This document shows, piece after piece, positions 1 to 8,500 of a stretch of DNA of 64,000 bases; position 1 is the first letter of the stretch, and every line of letters starts with the position of its first letter. The stretch is taken from positions 1 through 64,000 of the forward strand of contig JADJQP010000002.1 in assembly GCA_016712665.1 (NCBI GenBank), in the 5' to 3' direction. The notes under the pieces were generated by a model. It saw nothing but the letters and a program-made list of their open reading frames with translations. It ran no database searches and was not told the DNA's origin. Made by a program: the position numbers and the translations under genes. Source of the stretch: Bacteroidota bacterium. Lineage in GTDB: Bacteria > Bacteroidota > Bacteroidia > Chitinophagales > Chitinophagaceae.

Positions 1-614
1 AGGAAGTTAAAGACTACGCTATCATTGACTGCAATCGGTAATAAAATATTGTCGCCTATTGCGTTGGTCATGGCCTTGCGAAATACATCACGGTGCACCG
101 ATTCGCCATTACCTGTAGTTTGAAACACGGTATCCTCTGCAGCTCCCATAAACAACAAGGCCTCTACCAAGAAATCAGGAGCTACCTTCTTTATCATTAA
201 CCGAACCCATACCGAATCCATTGCAACAAATTCTTGTGTCAAACGCAATTTATAACTGGTTGTATCTACAGCAGCTGTCTGCAACTTGCTATCCAAATTG
301 GCTAAAGTGGTCAATTCGCCGTTCACCAATAATTTGGGAGTACCTCCGTACACGCCATAAAAGTTTGTTCTGGCATCATTTTCAATAGGATTTTGTAGCG
401 AAAAAAAGCAATTGGCATACGGACTGCTGGGATAAAAGGCAATACGTAACACATCCGGAAAATTACTTAATGTATCTGCAATAAAGGGATTGGTATAAGC
501 ACAAACCCCGCAACTAGAATTGGTAAAATGCTCCACGAGCGTGGTTTTAGGAATCTGGGCTTCCACATTAACGTTCATTACCATTAAACAGATTAGAAAG
601 AAGTATATTCTCAT
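1..614 (-). CDS. Omp28-related secreted protein, C-terminus outside the window
   Basis: The ATG at 614-612 opens a frame that runs off the left edge. The first ~20 residues form a signal peptide ending near VEAQ, so the product is exported. Right after it comes TTLVEHFTNSSCGVCAYTNP, with a CxxC (CGVC) of thioredoxin-fold type, then a segment ending YGVYGGTPKLLVNG. This arrangement is typical of the Omp28 family of Bacteroidota, which often carry a T9SS tail; the tail would lie outside the window. The function of Omp28 proteins is poorly defined. The gene lies 35 nt downstream of the anti-sigma gene in the same direction and could be co-transcribed. Family assignment is from motif recognition. 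Confidence 0.75.
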   Translation of the reverse strand, partial: MRIYFFLICLMVMNVNVEAQIPKTTLVEHFTNSSCGVCAYTNPFIADTLSNFPDVLRIAFYPSSPYANCFFSLQNPIENDARTNFYGVYGGTPKLLVNGELTTLANLDSKLQTAAVDTTSYKLRLTQEFVAMDSVWVRLMIKKVAPDFLVEALLFMGAAEDTVFQTTGNGESVHRDVFRKAMTNAIGDNILLPIAVNDSVVFNF

Positions 615-649
615 AATTCAATTTTGTTAGTAGACGAACAAAAACGTCA

Positions 650-910
650 TTACTTACAACGATTCATTAATTTTATTTTGCAAGGTCGCCTTTTTACTTT
701 CCGAAATGAAATTCCCTCATGACTACTCCGTTTCGAAATCGACTGCTGAATCCATTCTACTTGACGGGCGAATTCCAAACAAGGCTTACAAAGGAGCATA
801 TGAATTTTTAATTGAATTCGGGCAGCAAACGATAGCGGCTCTTCACGCTGCTTTAGGCAACGTAAAGTGGCTTCCTGACAGCCTATATGTATAAATTTGA
901 ATACCTTCAT
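650..910 (-). CDS. Small zinc-finger anti-sigma-factor-like protein
   Basis: An 86-residue protein that begins inside the stop codon of the ECF sigma gene (TAATG overlap at 912-908), so the two are translationally coupled. It has a cysteine in HIGCQEAT near residue 11 and an H-x3-C-x2-C group (HMLLCKPC) near residues 37-44, the zinc-binding signature of zf-HC2 anti-sigma factors. No transmembrane segment is visible, unlike FecR-type anti-sigmas, so it is probably soluble. By analogy with ZAS proteins it would bind and hold the upstream sigma factor until a signal, often redox or zinc related, releases it. That role is inferred from the motif and the coupling. Confidence 0.7.
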   Translation of the reverse strand: MKVFKFIHIGCQEATLRCLKQREEPLSFAARIQLKIHMLLCKPCLEFARQVEWIQQSISKRSSHEGISFRKVKRRPCKIKLMNRCK

Positions 911-1476
911 TACGTATTTACCCAGTTTAATTCAAGACATTTCCGCAATTGAATATTCACTCGATGCAAAATGGTCCAATAGTTAGACTTAGAAATGTTA
1001 AAATCCTTACAAATTTTTTCAGAATCTGTTTCTTCAAAATATTTTTCGGTTAAAATAGCTTGATGCGTCTCTGACAAATTCGAAACACATTGATGCAAAA
1101 TACGATAATATTCCTTGGTTACCATACCCTCAATGGCGCTATTTTCCCATGGATGCGGATATTGGTCGCTACGCCAGTGAGCGGACTGGTCTTCATTTAT
1201 ATCAAAAAATTGCGAATAAAAAATGTCGTCGCTCACCGCCTCGGGTCGACGGTCCTTCTTGCGATACGCATCAATAATTTTATTTTTGAGAATGCTAGTC
1301 AACCAAGTTTTCTCATTACTATTACCCTTGAAATTTTCTTTGGCTTTTAAGGCAGATAAAAAAGTTTCCTGCACAAGGTCCTCGCATTGCGCTTGATCAT
1401 TAAGTCGAAACATCGCATACCGGAGCAAGTAATCAGCGTAACGCTCCACCCAATATGTTGGTTCCAATTTGTTCAT
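910..1476 (-). CDS. ECF-family RNA polymerase sigma-70 factor
   Basis: The 188-residue product has sigma region 2 at about residues 10-75 (YLLRYAMFRLNDQAQCEDLV, then QETFLSALKAKENF and a tryptophan-containing segment ending AYRKKDRRPE) and region 4 at about 130-185 (LSETHQAILTEKYFEET followed by a helix-turn-helix). There is no region 3, as expected for ECF sigmas. It directs RNA polymerase to a small regulon, probably including its own operon. The stop overlaps the start of the zinc-finger anti-sigma gene. A TATATTTG -7 box sits about 10 nt upstream of the ATG, giving a very short leader. The type III PKS operon ends just upstream in the same direction; whether it is a target is unknown. Confidence 0.92.
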   Translation of the reverse strand: MNKLEPTYWVERYADYLLRYAMFRLNDQAQCEDLVQETFLSALKAKENFKGNSNEKTWLTSILKNKIIDAYRKKDRRPEAVSDDIFYSQFFDINEDQSAHWRSDQYPHPWENSAIEGMVTKEYYRILHQCVSNLSETHQAILTEKYFEETDSEKICKDFNISKSNYWTILHRVNIQLRKCLELNWVNT

Positions 1477-1486
1477 CCTCAGATGC

Positions 1487-1494
1487 CAAATATA
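1487..1494 (-). promoter_or_regulatory. TAnnTTTG -7 box for the ECF sigma gene
   Basis: TATATTTG on the minus strand matches the Bacteroidota housekeeping -7 consensus exactly. It ends 10 nt before the sigma-gene ATG and lies between the corrected end of the oxidoreductase gene and the sigma start. No convincing -33 TTG was found. Confidence 0.45.
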
Positions 1495-1503
1495 GACAAT
1501 AAA

Positions 1504-2623
1504 TTAAAATGGCTTACCATGTGCCTGCTTTATGATGATTTTTCGTAGGTAGCTACTGATTTTTAATAAATATAAAAACGTTGGGTCAAATACGAATTGC
1601 AAAAGAAGTGTTGCATGAATTTTCCGCTTCGGATTCTATTTTAAAATTGAGATTCCATTGCTTTTCGTATCGATGTTTTAATGTTGTAAAGGAAATCTTA
1701 TCCTCCAAAAAATCAGCAAGTTCCTTACTTAATAGCCAGGCACTGCGCATGGCATTGCTCATACCATTGCCAGTTAAAGGGGCAATGGCACCTGCGCTGT
1801 CACCTAAATAAAACACATCATCTACTACCGGTTTTTTGGCATCAAATGTAATGTTAGATACCGTCACCGGCTTTTCAAATAGAAAGGTAGCTTTCGAAAA
1901 TATATCGTGCAAGACGGGGTTTTTATACAGCTCGCCTTTCTCCATTTCTTGGATATTATTGTGATAGGAATTCAGTAACGAAGCCCTTACCAGATAGCAC
2001 AAACAGTATTGTTGCCCTTCAATCTTTGAAATTCCACAATATCCATCCTTGAAAGTATGGAGGGCTATGCAATCGTCAGGAAAGGCATATTGAATATGAT
2101 ATTTAACTCCAATCCAATTTTCAGATTCTTTTGTCGATTTAAAAAAATTCCCAGAGGCATGACGACCGAAACTTCCCACCAACACTTTACTTCTAAACGT
2201 GCCAGCCGAGCTTGCTATTTCAAAAAGGGAAGACTCTCGCGAGTATTTGTGGCAGGTAGTTGCTTGCAGAAGGTGTACCCCAGAAGCAATGGCCTTTTCG
2301 GCCAACAATTGATCTAAACAATATCGGCTGATTCCAAATCCACCCAAGCGCATGTTTTCAGACACTTGCTGTCCTTTCACACCGGTAAGCTGCACCGTTT
2401 GTATTTGTGGCAGGTCCATACTGTTTACAGGAATTCCAAGGCGAAGCAAGAAATCGCGACTTTCATTGGAAATATATTCGCCGCATACTTTGTGATAGGG
2501 ATAAGATTTTTTTTCAATCAGCAAAACCGAATAATTCTTTTGCGCCAAAAGGATAGATAATGAAAGCCCTGCAAGTCCGCCCCCTACAATTACTACATCA
2601 AATATCGTTTCTTTAGTAGGCAT
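1504..2623 (-). CDS. FAD-dependent oxidoreductase of the PKS operon (frameshifted near its 3' end)
   Basis: Residues 9-40 are a Rossmann FAD site (VVIVGGGLAGLSLSILLAQK ending in an acidic residue); a second FAD-contact motif, FYLGDSAGAIAPLTGNGM, lies near residue 280, as in geranylgeranyl-reductase/aromatic-hydroxylase flavoproteins. The open frame stops at 1586, but two small indels (near 1640-1646 and 1574-1582) restore a C-terminus ending AHGKPF with a stop at 1504, the ending expected for this family, about 372 residues in all. The ATG overlaps the end of the methyltransferase gene by 11 nt. As third gene of a type III PKS operon it probably oxidises the polyketide product, like SrsC in the Streptomyces srsABC pathway; that substrate is inferred. 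Confidence 0.82.
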
Positions 2624-3301
2624 GCTTAAACGTAATTAGGTATCTAAAAGCCCATTTCCATTCAATCGTAACATTTTGAATTCCTGCTTTTTCAAATAAT
2701 CGCTTCCAATCATTTTTTACAAAACTACGTGCAACCGAAAGCGGCGCATCGTTCTTTACTAAATAAGACTTGAAAAAAACGTGTGTAAGAAATTTGATGG
2801 CGTAATAAGCAAAAGGATGTCGATGTAAATCATTGATAAAAAACCTTGAACCGAATGATCCTTCATCCATTGAATTTGTTCCACCAGTTCATCATCTGTA
2901 AAATGATGGCAAAACAATGAAGAAAAATAATATCCGGGTTTGGTATTAAAATGGGTATGCCTATAGTCGCCGCAGATCCACTCAAATGTTGGGTTTTGAG
3001 TCTTTCCAAAGTGAATACATTCCTTTTTGATATCGATACCTATTAACTGCTGCTGCACGTTCCGCTTTTGTAAAAACTTATGAATAGCATCTAGGTTGTC
3101 CCCTCCGCCACATCCAATTTCTGCAATACGTAGTGATTGGTTTCCTTTCCATTTTGAAACACCTGCTACGGTAATTCCATGGCCTCCTAAATAGGTATTG
3201 ATAAAATTCAATTCTTTCAAATTTTGCTGAATATCCTTCCATGGAATCCCTTCCATATCTAATAGCTCTTTTTGCTTGCTTCTTTTAGAAAATTCTAACA
3301 T
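2613..3301 (-). CDS. SAM-dependent methyltransferase of the PKS operon (single frameshift)
   Basis: The N-terminal ~150 residues hold a class I methyltransferase core, with the SAM-binding motif RIAEIGCGGGDNLDAI and an acidic strand end in IGIDIKKE. The frame breaks at a six-T run (minus strand, 2843-2838); one more T continues it as FINDLHRHPFAYYAIKFL to a stop at 2613, about 229 residues. The ATG overlaps the end of the PKS gene by 7 nt and the stop overlaps the oxidoreductase start, so the three genes are tightly coupled. By gene order it corresponds to SrsB, methylating a phenolic polyketide, but the substrate is inferred. The break coincides with an in-frame U_UUU_UUA heptamer, discussed in the findings. 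Confidence 0.82.
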
Positions 3302-4362
3302 GATTTCAAAAATAAGGATTCAATGGTTAGACCAGGTCCAAAGGCTACCGCATACACGTTTTCATCGGTTGCTGTTATACCTTGCTGCATTTGCTTAAGC
3401 AGGTACAAAATAGTAACCGAAGACATATTTCCATAGTTCTTTAAAATAGAGCGACTCATTGCGAGATCGTTGTCTGTAAGTAACAAGGCCTTTTGTACTT
3501 CACTAATAATTTTTTTTCCTCCGGGATGAATTGCCCAGTGTTGAATGTCTGTTTTTGAAAGATTCATATGAGCCAAGGAATTCATCAACATGGGCCCAAT
3601 ATTTTCGGCGATAATGGAAGGGACATAAGCACTTAGTGTCATTAAGAATCCTTCTGAGGAAATATTCCATGCCATGTCGTTATAACCAGCAATGGCGACT
3701 TCTGAGTAAAAATTTTCGATAGAATAGATGCCTGGTTCATTGCTAACCAACACGGCAGCAGCACCATCAGCAAACAAGAGGGATGCTGCCACATTTTCCA
3801 TTGAGTAAGTATTTTGAAAATGCAAGGTGCACAATTCAATATCTACAATTAGGACCTTTGCGTTTGAATGGGCAGTGCAAATATCCTTAGCTTGCTTTAA
3901 CGCATGAATTGCCGCATAGCAACCCATGAAATTGATCGAGAATCGCTGTATATTGGGCTTCAATTTTAAGCGCTGCATCAGCTGAATATCGAGACCAGGT
4001 GCCGATAGACCCGTACAACTCACGGTGATTAAATGGGTGATTTCATTCCACTCGCTGGCATCCGGAATACATTGTCGAATGGCCTTTTCACAAAGAGCAG
4101 GCGCGATTTCAAAAAACTTCTCCATTCGCTTCTCCACAGAAACCGTTTGCTCTGTATCAATAAATGTCCACTGATTTTTTGGAAGGGCAAAATCTTGAAT
4201 AGCTGAGTACCGGGTTTCAATTTCACTCCGATCATAGAGTCGTTTTACCTTATCTACATCATCAGAGGGAACATGATACATCTCCAACATAAAGTTGAAT
4301 ATTTCACTCTGAGAATGTGAAAAGGGTGCATCTGCGGTTCCTATGGATTGGATATATGCCAA
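3295..4362 (-). CDS. Type III polyketide synthase (chalcone/stilbene synthase fold)
   Basis: A complete 355-residue ketosynthase. The catalytic triad is visible: Cys116 in TVSCTGLSAPG, His279 in WAIHPGG and Asn312 in NYGNMSS; the family GFGPG loop appears as AFGPGLTIE near 341. Such homodimeric enzymes extend an acyl starter with malonyl-CoA and cyclise it to pyrones or resorcinols. It heads a three-gene overlapping operon with a methyltransferase and an FAD oxidoreductase, the order of srsABC phenolic-lipid loci, so a methylated, oxidised alkylresorcinol or quinone is the best guess for the product. Starter and product cannot be read from sequence. A TAnnTTTG box lies 45 nt upstream. Confidence 0.93.
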   Translation of the reverse strand: MAYIQSIGTADAPFSHSQSEIFNFMLEMYHVPSDDVDKVKRLYDRSEIETRYSAIQDFALPKNQWTFIDTEQTVSVEKRMEKFFEIAPALCEKAIRQCIPDASEWNEITHLITVSCTGLSAPGLDIQLMQRLKLKPNIQRFSINFMGCYAAIHALKQAKDICTAHSNAKVLIVDIELCTLHFQNTYSMENVAASLLFADGAAAVLVSNEPGIYSIENFYSEVAIAGYNDMAWNISSEGFLMTLSAYVPSIIAENIGPMLMNSLAHMNLSKTDIQHWAIHPGGKKIISEVQKALLLTDNDLAMSRSILKNYGNMSSVTILYLLKQMQQGITATDENVYAVAFGPGLTIESLFLKSC

Positions 4363-4406
4363 ATGTTCAAAATCTATTTATGAAAAAAATGAAGTGTTCT
4401 GTTTGG

Positions 4407-4414
4407 CAAATATA
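4407..4414 (-). promoter_or_regulatory. TAnnTTTG -7 box for the PKS operon
   Basis: TATATTTG on the minus strand, 45 nt before the PKS ATG, matches the Bacteroidota -7 consensus and is the only such box in this gap. It implies a leader of roughly 35-40 nt. A clear -33 TTG is not visible. Confidence 0.4.
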
Positions 4415-4533
4415 TGTTTAGACGTTTAATTTTGAATATAATTACATAATTGGCCTATTTTCAAATAAAATAGATGCCATTTTATGATTGGAGGGAATGA
4501 GCAAAAAAACTTCCAGCCATTGGTTTGAGTTGA

Positions 4534-4899
4534 CTAGTATTCCCTACATATTTTCTCCATTTTTTTTCCCTTAGCCAATTCATCTACCAATTTATCTAGG
4601 TATCGAACCTGTTTTGTAAGTGGATTGTCGATATCTTCAATACGATAGCCACAAATCATTCCTTTAATAAGCACTGCATTGGGGTTCAAATGCGCTCTCT
4701 TGAAAAACGTTTCAAAACCTACCTTTTCAGCAATGAGTTGTTGAAGCGCCGATTCATCAAAGCCTGTCAACCATTCAATTACCTGATGTAATTCTTCTTT
4801 AGTACGGCCCTTTTTTTCTACCTTTTCTATATAATGAGGGTATACAGAGGCAAACGTTAGTTTTGCCATGCGTTGATTATGTTCCTCGCTTACATTCAT
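4534..4899 (-). CDS. DUF2200 family protein
   Basis: A 121-residue soluble protein with no signal peptide or membrane segment. The arrangement HNQRMAKLTFASVYPHYIEK, then EVIxWLTG-type residues, then VLIKGMICGYRIEDI and a lysine-rich end matches the uncharacterised DUF2200 family, which has about this length. No catalytic role is known. It begins one nucleotide after the stop of the DUF1801 gene, so they form a two-gene operon. DUF2200 and DUF1801 proteins are often small accessory cytosolic proteins; a shared role is only suggested by the spacing. Confidence 0.8.
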   Translation of the reverse strand: MNVSEEHNQRMAKLTFASVYPHYIEKVEKKGRTKEELHQVIEWLTGFDESALQQLIAEKVGFETFFKRAHLNPNAVLIKGMICGYRIEDIDNPLTKQVRYLDKLVDELAKGKKMEKICREY

Positions 4900-4900
4900 T

Positions 4901-5293
4901 TTATTTCAACTTTAGGAGTTGCCCTTTTCGTTTGACAATATTTTTATAGTCCCATTGAATTTCTATGGATTTGCGCAACCAACGTTTCACTTCGTAAGCA
5001 TCAATTTGCGCACTATCTGAATAGAAAATGGAGGCATCTTTGAATTTACCTCCGCTACTTTTTAATTTTTCCTCATCAAAATCAGCACCGCTCCAAAACA
5101 TCAGACGCAAGCCAGCTTTTTGTTTGCTAAAGCCAACAATTGGGTTTCCTTCAAGAAACCAAACCGGATGTGCATGCCACACTTTACTCTCTGCTTCAAC
5201 AAGAGTCTCGTCGATGCATTGAACTAGCATTTTACAGATTTCTTGATCTATCGGATGCCGCTGGTCAATATATAGTTGAATTTCTGGATTCAT
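4901..5293 (-). CDS. DUF1801 (YdhG-like) domain protein
   Basis: The open frame reaches an earlier ATG at 5323, but the conserved region begins MNPEIQLYIDQ at 5293, which is the more likely start and gives about 130 residues. The fold signature of DUF1801 is visible: a pair of N-terminal helices, WHAHPVWFLEGNPIVGF, then GLRLMFWSG and a lysine-rich C-terminal helix. The related frataxin-like/YdhG proteins are small and cytosolic with no agreed activity. It is immediately upstream of the DUF2200 gene (1 nt apart). The 30-nt extension to 5323 cannot be excluded. Confidence 0.78.
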   Translation of the reverse strand: MNPEIQLYIDQRHPIDQEICKMLVQCIDETLVEAESKVWHAHPVWFLEGNPIVGFSKQKAGLRLMFWSGADFDEEKLKSSGGKFKDASIFYSDSAQIDAYEVKRWLRKSIEIQWDYKNIVKRKGQLLKLK

Positions 5294-5623
5294 AAATAAG
5301 ATGATGTGCCTGTTTGGTGCCACTCAACTTGCCGCCAAAAGTAACCATTTTTGAGAATCCTTAGATAATTTAACAAATTGCCTACTACGTAAAAACATAT
5401 TAATTTGAAAACTAGGAATAAAAATAGCATTCCATTTGATTGAATGCTATTATTTATAATTTTAGAAAATCAGCGATTTCTTGTATTATTCAGATTGTTT
5501 TTAATTTCGAAAGAAAATATCTCCCTCTTACGATATTCAAGACCGTGCTGCATAATGTTGCCACTGTGTTGACAGACCAAGACTGTGGTACCTCCCCTTG
5601 CAGATTGGCTCCTATCCTACTTT
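5294..5623. other. Intergenic stretch without a recognised gene
   Basis: AT-rich sequence between two minus-strand genes. It presumably carries the promoter of the DUF1801-DUF2200 pair at its left and the 3' end signals of the secreted-protein gene at its right. Reading frames here are short and lack family features. The left 30 nt could be coding if the DUF1801 protein starts at 5323. Nothing else is visible. Confidence 0.4.
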
Positions 5624-7233
5624 CTATCGTGCATTCTCGCACTTCATTTTTTTAGGACTATACGGATCATCCAGCATTTTCAAATTATTGCTGTAGGAGC
5701 CTCCACCAGCGTAATCCTGAACAAATATTCTTCTTTGCAACTCGCAATGCCCGTCCGGAAAAGTAGCCACAAAAGCAGTCATAATCGTTCTATCGGTGAT
5801 GATTCCTAAATTGTTTTTATTGATGCCCCAATCGGAAGAAAGGATTCTGGGTTTCGCATACTTTTCTCCCTTAGTAGCATACTTACTAACCAACTTCAAC
5901 ATTTCGGCTTCCAATGCCGCATTCTTCATCAATCCTTCAGGGAGTTTTACCTCACCAGCCATTGCTTCTTCTAATTTTGCTGTAATTTTTTCGCTATACT
6001 CCGACCCATCTGATAAATCATAATTAAAACTGCCTTCAATTTTTTCGTTGGTTTTTGAAAACTCGAAGGACAAGCTAATTTTATACGACATGGGTCCTTT
6101 TTGCGTCATTAGTTCATTAAACTCTTTCAGCGTTTTATTCCCATCTCTTGTTTCCAATGATAAATCATCGGATAGAGAAGGAACTAATGCGAAATGAACA
6201 AATGAATGTTGTTTCATCTCTTCCGTTACAGCAATATACGGGTCGTAGAAATGAATTTTTTGATCATCTACTTTAATGGTTAAATACAGTTTAGTACCAC
6301 CTGGGCGAATTCTATCGATCAATTTGGCAGATAAAAAGGCAGTGCCGTAAATGGTTTCGCCCGATTTGAAGGAGGTTTTTATATCATTTGCTGTTTGGGG
6401 TCCATTTGGAAATTTTTTAGTGCTCCAGACAATTTTATTTTTGTTTTCACTATGTAAGGAACCGGTTGTCGCACCCGCCATAGAGGCATTGGCGTTGGTA
6501 TACGCTTTTTCTGCAAATACTAATATTTCTGTAGCCTCTAGGTTGTTAGGAGACAAGGCCAATACCCCATTACAATAGCCTTTCGCATCTTCCGCAAGTT
6601 CTAAGGCTTTTACCTCGTTTTTCTTTTTCATTTCTTCATAACTTAGCCCCGCCAATTTTTTGGCGTGTATAAGAATGCCTGATCGTGAAATATAATTTTC
6701 ATAATCTTCTAACCTGGCTTTAAAATCTTGGGCAGTGCTTGCAGAACCTCCTTTAAATTTGTCGGGATCTGCAAGTACCCGCGTAATTTTTCACGAGGAA
6801 AATCTTTGGCGGCTTCATAGTATTCTTTTCCACGAACCGGTATTGGGTTTGAGTTGCTCCTAGATGACATCCTCGTTTCGCTGGCTGTTTCATATAATTT
6901 TCTGTAAATTACAGAATGCTGGTATACAAATTGCCAATCATCATTTCCCCCTCCGCCTCTAGAAACTTGGTTTGAATTAGATTTGTCTTCCTTCGCCCCT
7001 CTCTCTTTGCCTGATGCGTTATTTGCTTTGCTTTCTTGCGGATTATCCTCAGATTCTCTTTTTCTATTGTTATCCGTATTTTCTGTTTTATTCTCAACTT
7101 TTCTTTTTACTTTCTTTACATCGGATAGATTAAACTGTGCATCGCTATTCTTTGGAGTTACAAATAGACTAATTATGGACAGGATGGTAAGAACACCTAC
7201 TACCTTTTTCATTTGATTCTTTATTGTATTCAT
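5624..7233 (-). CDS. Secreted protein of unknown function, low-complexity N-terminus (single frameshift)
   Basis: I do not recognise this protein. Start chosen at the ATG at 7233 (MNTIKNQMKKVVGVL), preceded by an A-rich stretch; the first ~35 residues are a signal peptide ending DAQ. Residues ~40-100 are highly charged and rich in K, E, N and S, followed by a glycine run and a globular part. The frame closes at 6709, but one extra base in a GGG run (6778-6780) continues it as LADPDKFKGGSASTAQDFKA into the longer downstream frame ending at 5624, so the two pieces are one gene of about 536 residues. The C-terminal half is mixed alpha/beta with no T9SS tail. It is probably periplasmic or outer-membrane associated. 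Confidence 0.65.
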
Positions 7234-7584
7234 TTTGTGTATTTTTTGATTTAAGATTTTATAAAATAGCAAGACATTGTGTATTTCAAGGTTTTGTAGT
7301 ATCTCTCTGTATACTCCCTATGCTGATAAATTTATAGTCGGCATATTTGCGCATTTGCATTTCATAACTTGATACACTATTAATATGATGACATGTACAA
7401 GTGCTAACAACTTCTACGCAATTGCAAAGGAACAAAACCACCTAAAGCAGTTTGGGGAACTTTGGTATGTGTGCTGTGATACTTGGCAAATGACAGGGTC
7501 TCACTAATAAGTGCGAAGCTGAGATGGTGGCAAATGTGAAGTCAACTAAGCTCCAAATATATATATCAATGAATCAGTTGATAA
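7234..7584. other. Intergenic stretch, no gene supported
   Basis: About 350 nt between two minus-strand genes. A 40-codon plus-strand frame at 7385-7507 begins with tandem ATGs and contains two tryptophans and four cysteines, but it has no recognised motif, promoter or neighbour that supports it. No tRNA or clear terminator was seen. Confidence 0.35.
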
Positions 7585-8492
7585 TTACAAATAGCTCATC
7601 AATAGCAGAAATCCAAAACATACATTCATACATACAGCAGAAATGATATTCATGTACATCGTATTTTTGAAATTTGCCTGGACCGAATCTTTGGATACAC
7701 GATAAAACCAATAGAGAAAAAAAGTGACAACAGGCAATTGACAGATACCATATAGTGAAAAGGCAAGAAGGTTTTCTTCATTTAAAAAACCAAACGAAAT
7801 AAGTGCGCTTGCCAATACAAATTGCAAACCTGAAAAAAGAAACGTATTTCTATATCCCAATGCAGCACTTATTGTCAAGACCCCGTCCTCTTTATCTTGC
7901 TGATGCTGATAAATTTGAGAAAGAGGATACATACTTCCGATAAAAGAGAAGCAATAGCTGCATGTGTTGCATGATATTTATCAAATACAATCCCTAAATT
8001 TTTTAGCATCGTCCCTGAGTGAATCTGCGAATCGAACGATTGATTTGTTGCACATTGTACCAAATAATACACCAAAGCACCTTGACAAATGAATACAGTC
8101 AGAAAGCCGATAATCGGATATTGTTTTAAACGAACCGTTCGCCAGCTATAAAGTCGTGAAGCCATTATATATGCAATCACTAAATAGGTGGTTGTTGCAT
8201 TAATAAGCAGACTTCCGAAAACAGCCAGCATATCCAATATCATGGTAATTCTGCTGAGTTCGTTTGGTATTGGTAAAGGACTTTCAATAAGTCCCACGCT
8301 ACCTGTGTCGTGGTCTTGGGTGCTATTGTAGGCATTACTTGCCGGATATACAAACAGATGAAGAATGATCCATAATATCCAAGCATTTTGTACATTCAAT
8401 TGCGCTACAGGAACACAATAGATTGAAAACAAAAAAACAGGCAACAGCAAAAAAGAAAATGGGAAGCGAAGATGCTGTAAAATGCCTTTCAT
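7585..8492 (-). CDS. UbiA-family prenyltransferase (single frameshift)
   Basis: An integral-membrane protein with about eight or nine hydrophobic segments, about 302 residues once corrected. The first Asp-rich motif appears as NAYNSTQDHDTG near residue 53 and the second as YQHQQDKEDG near 195; both bind the prenyl-diphosphate magnesium in UbiA enzymes. The frame breaks in an A4 run (7942-7945); adding one base joins SLFIGSMYPLSQ smoothly. It follows the dioxygenase gene by 8 nt in the same direction. UbiA proteins attach prenyl chains to aromatic rings (quinones, carotenoid-like or phenolic acceptors). The acceptor here is unknown; the first motif is looser than the textbook NDxxD. Confidence 0.82.
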
Positions 8493-8500
8493 ACATTGAA

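Noticed and set aside
2837..2843. Programmed -1 frameshift as the main explanation for the methyltransferase
   Set aside because: The slip site is perfect, but similar single-base losses occur in many other genes without such a site, so it is kept only as a possibility.
7385..7507. Small plus-strand gene of 40 codons
   Set aside because: No promoter, homology or neighbour support; composition could arise by chance.
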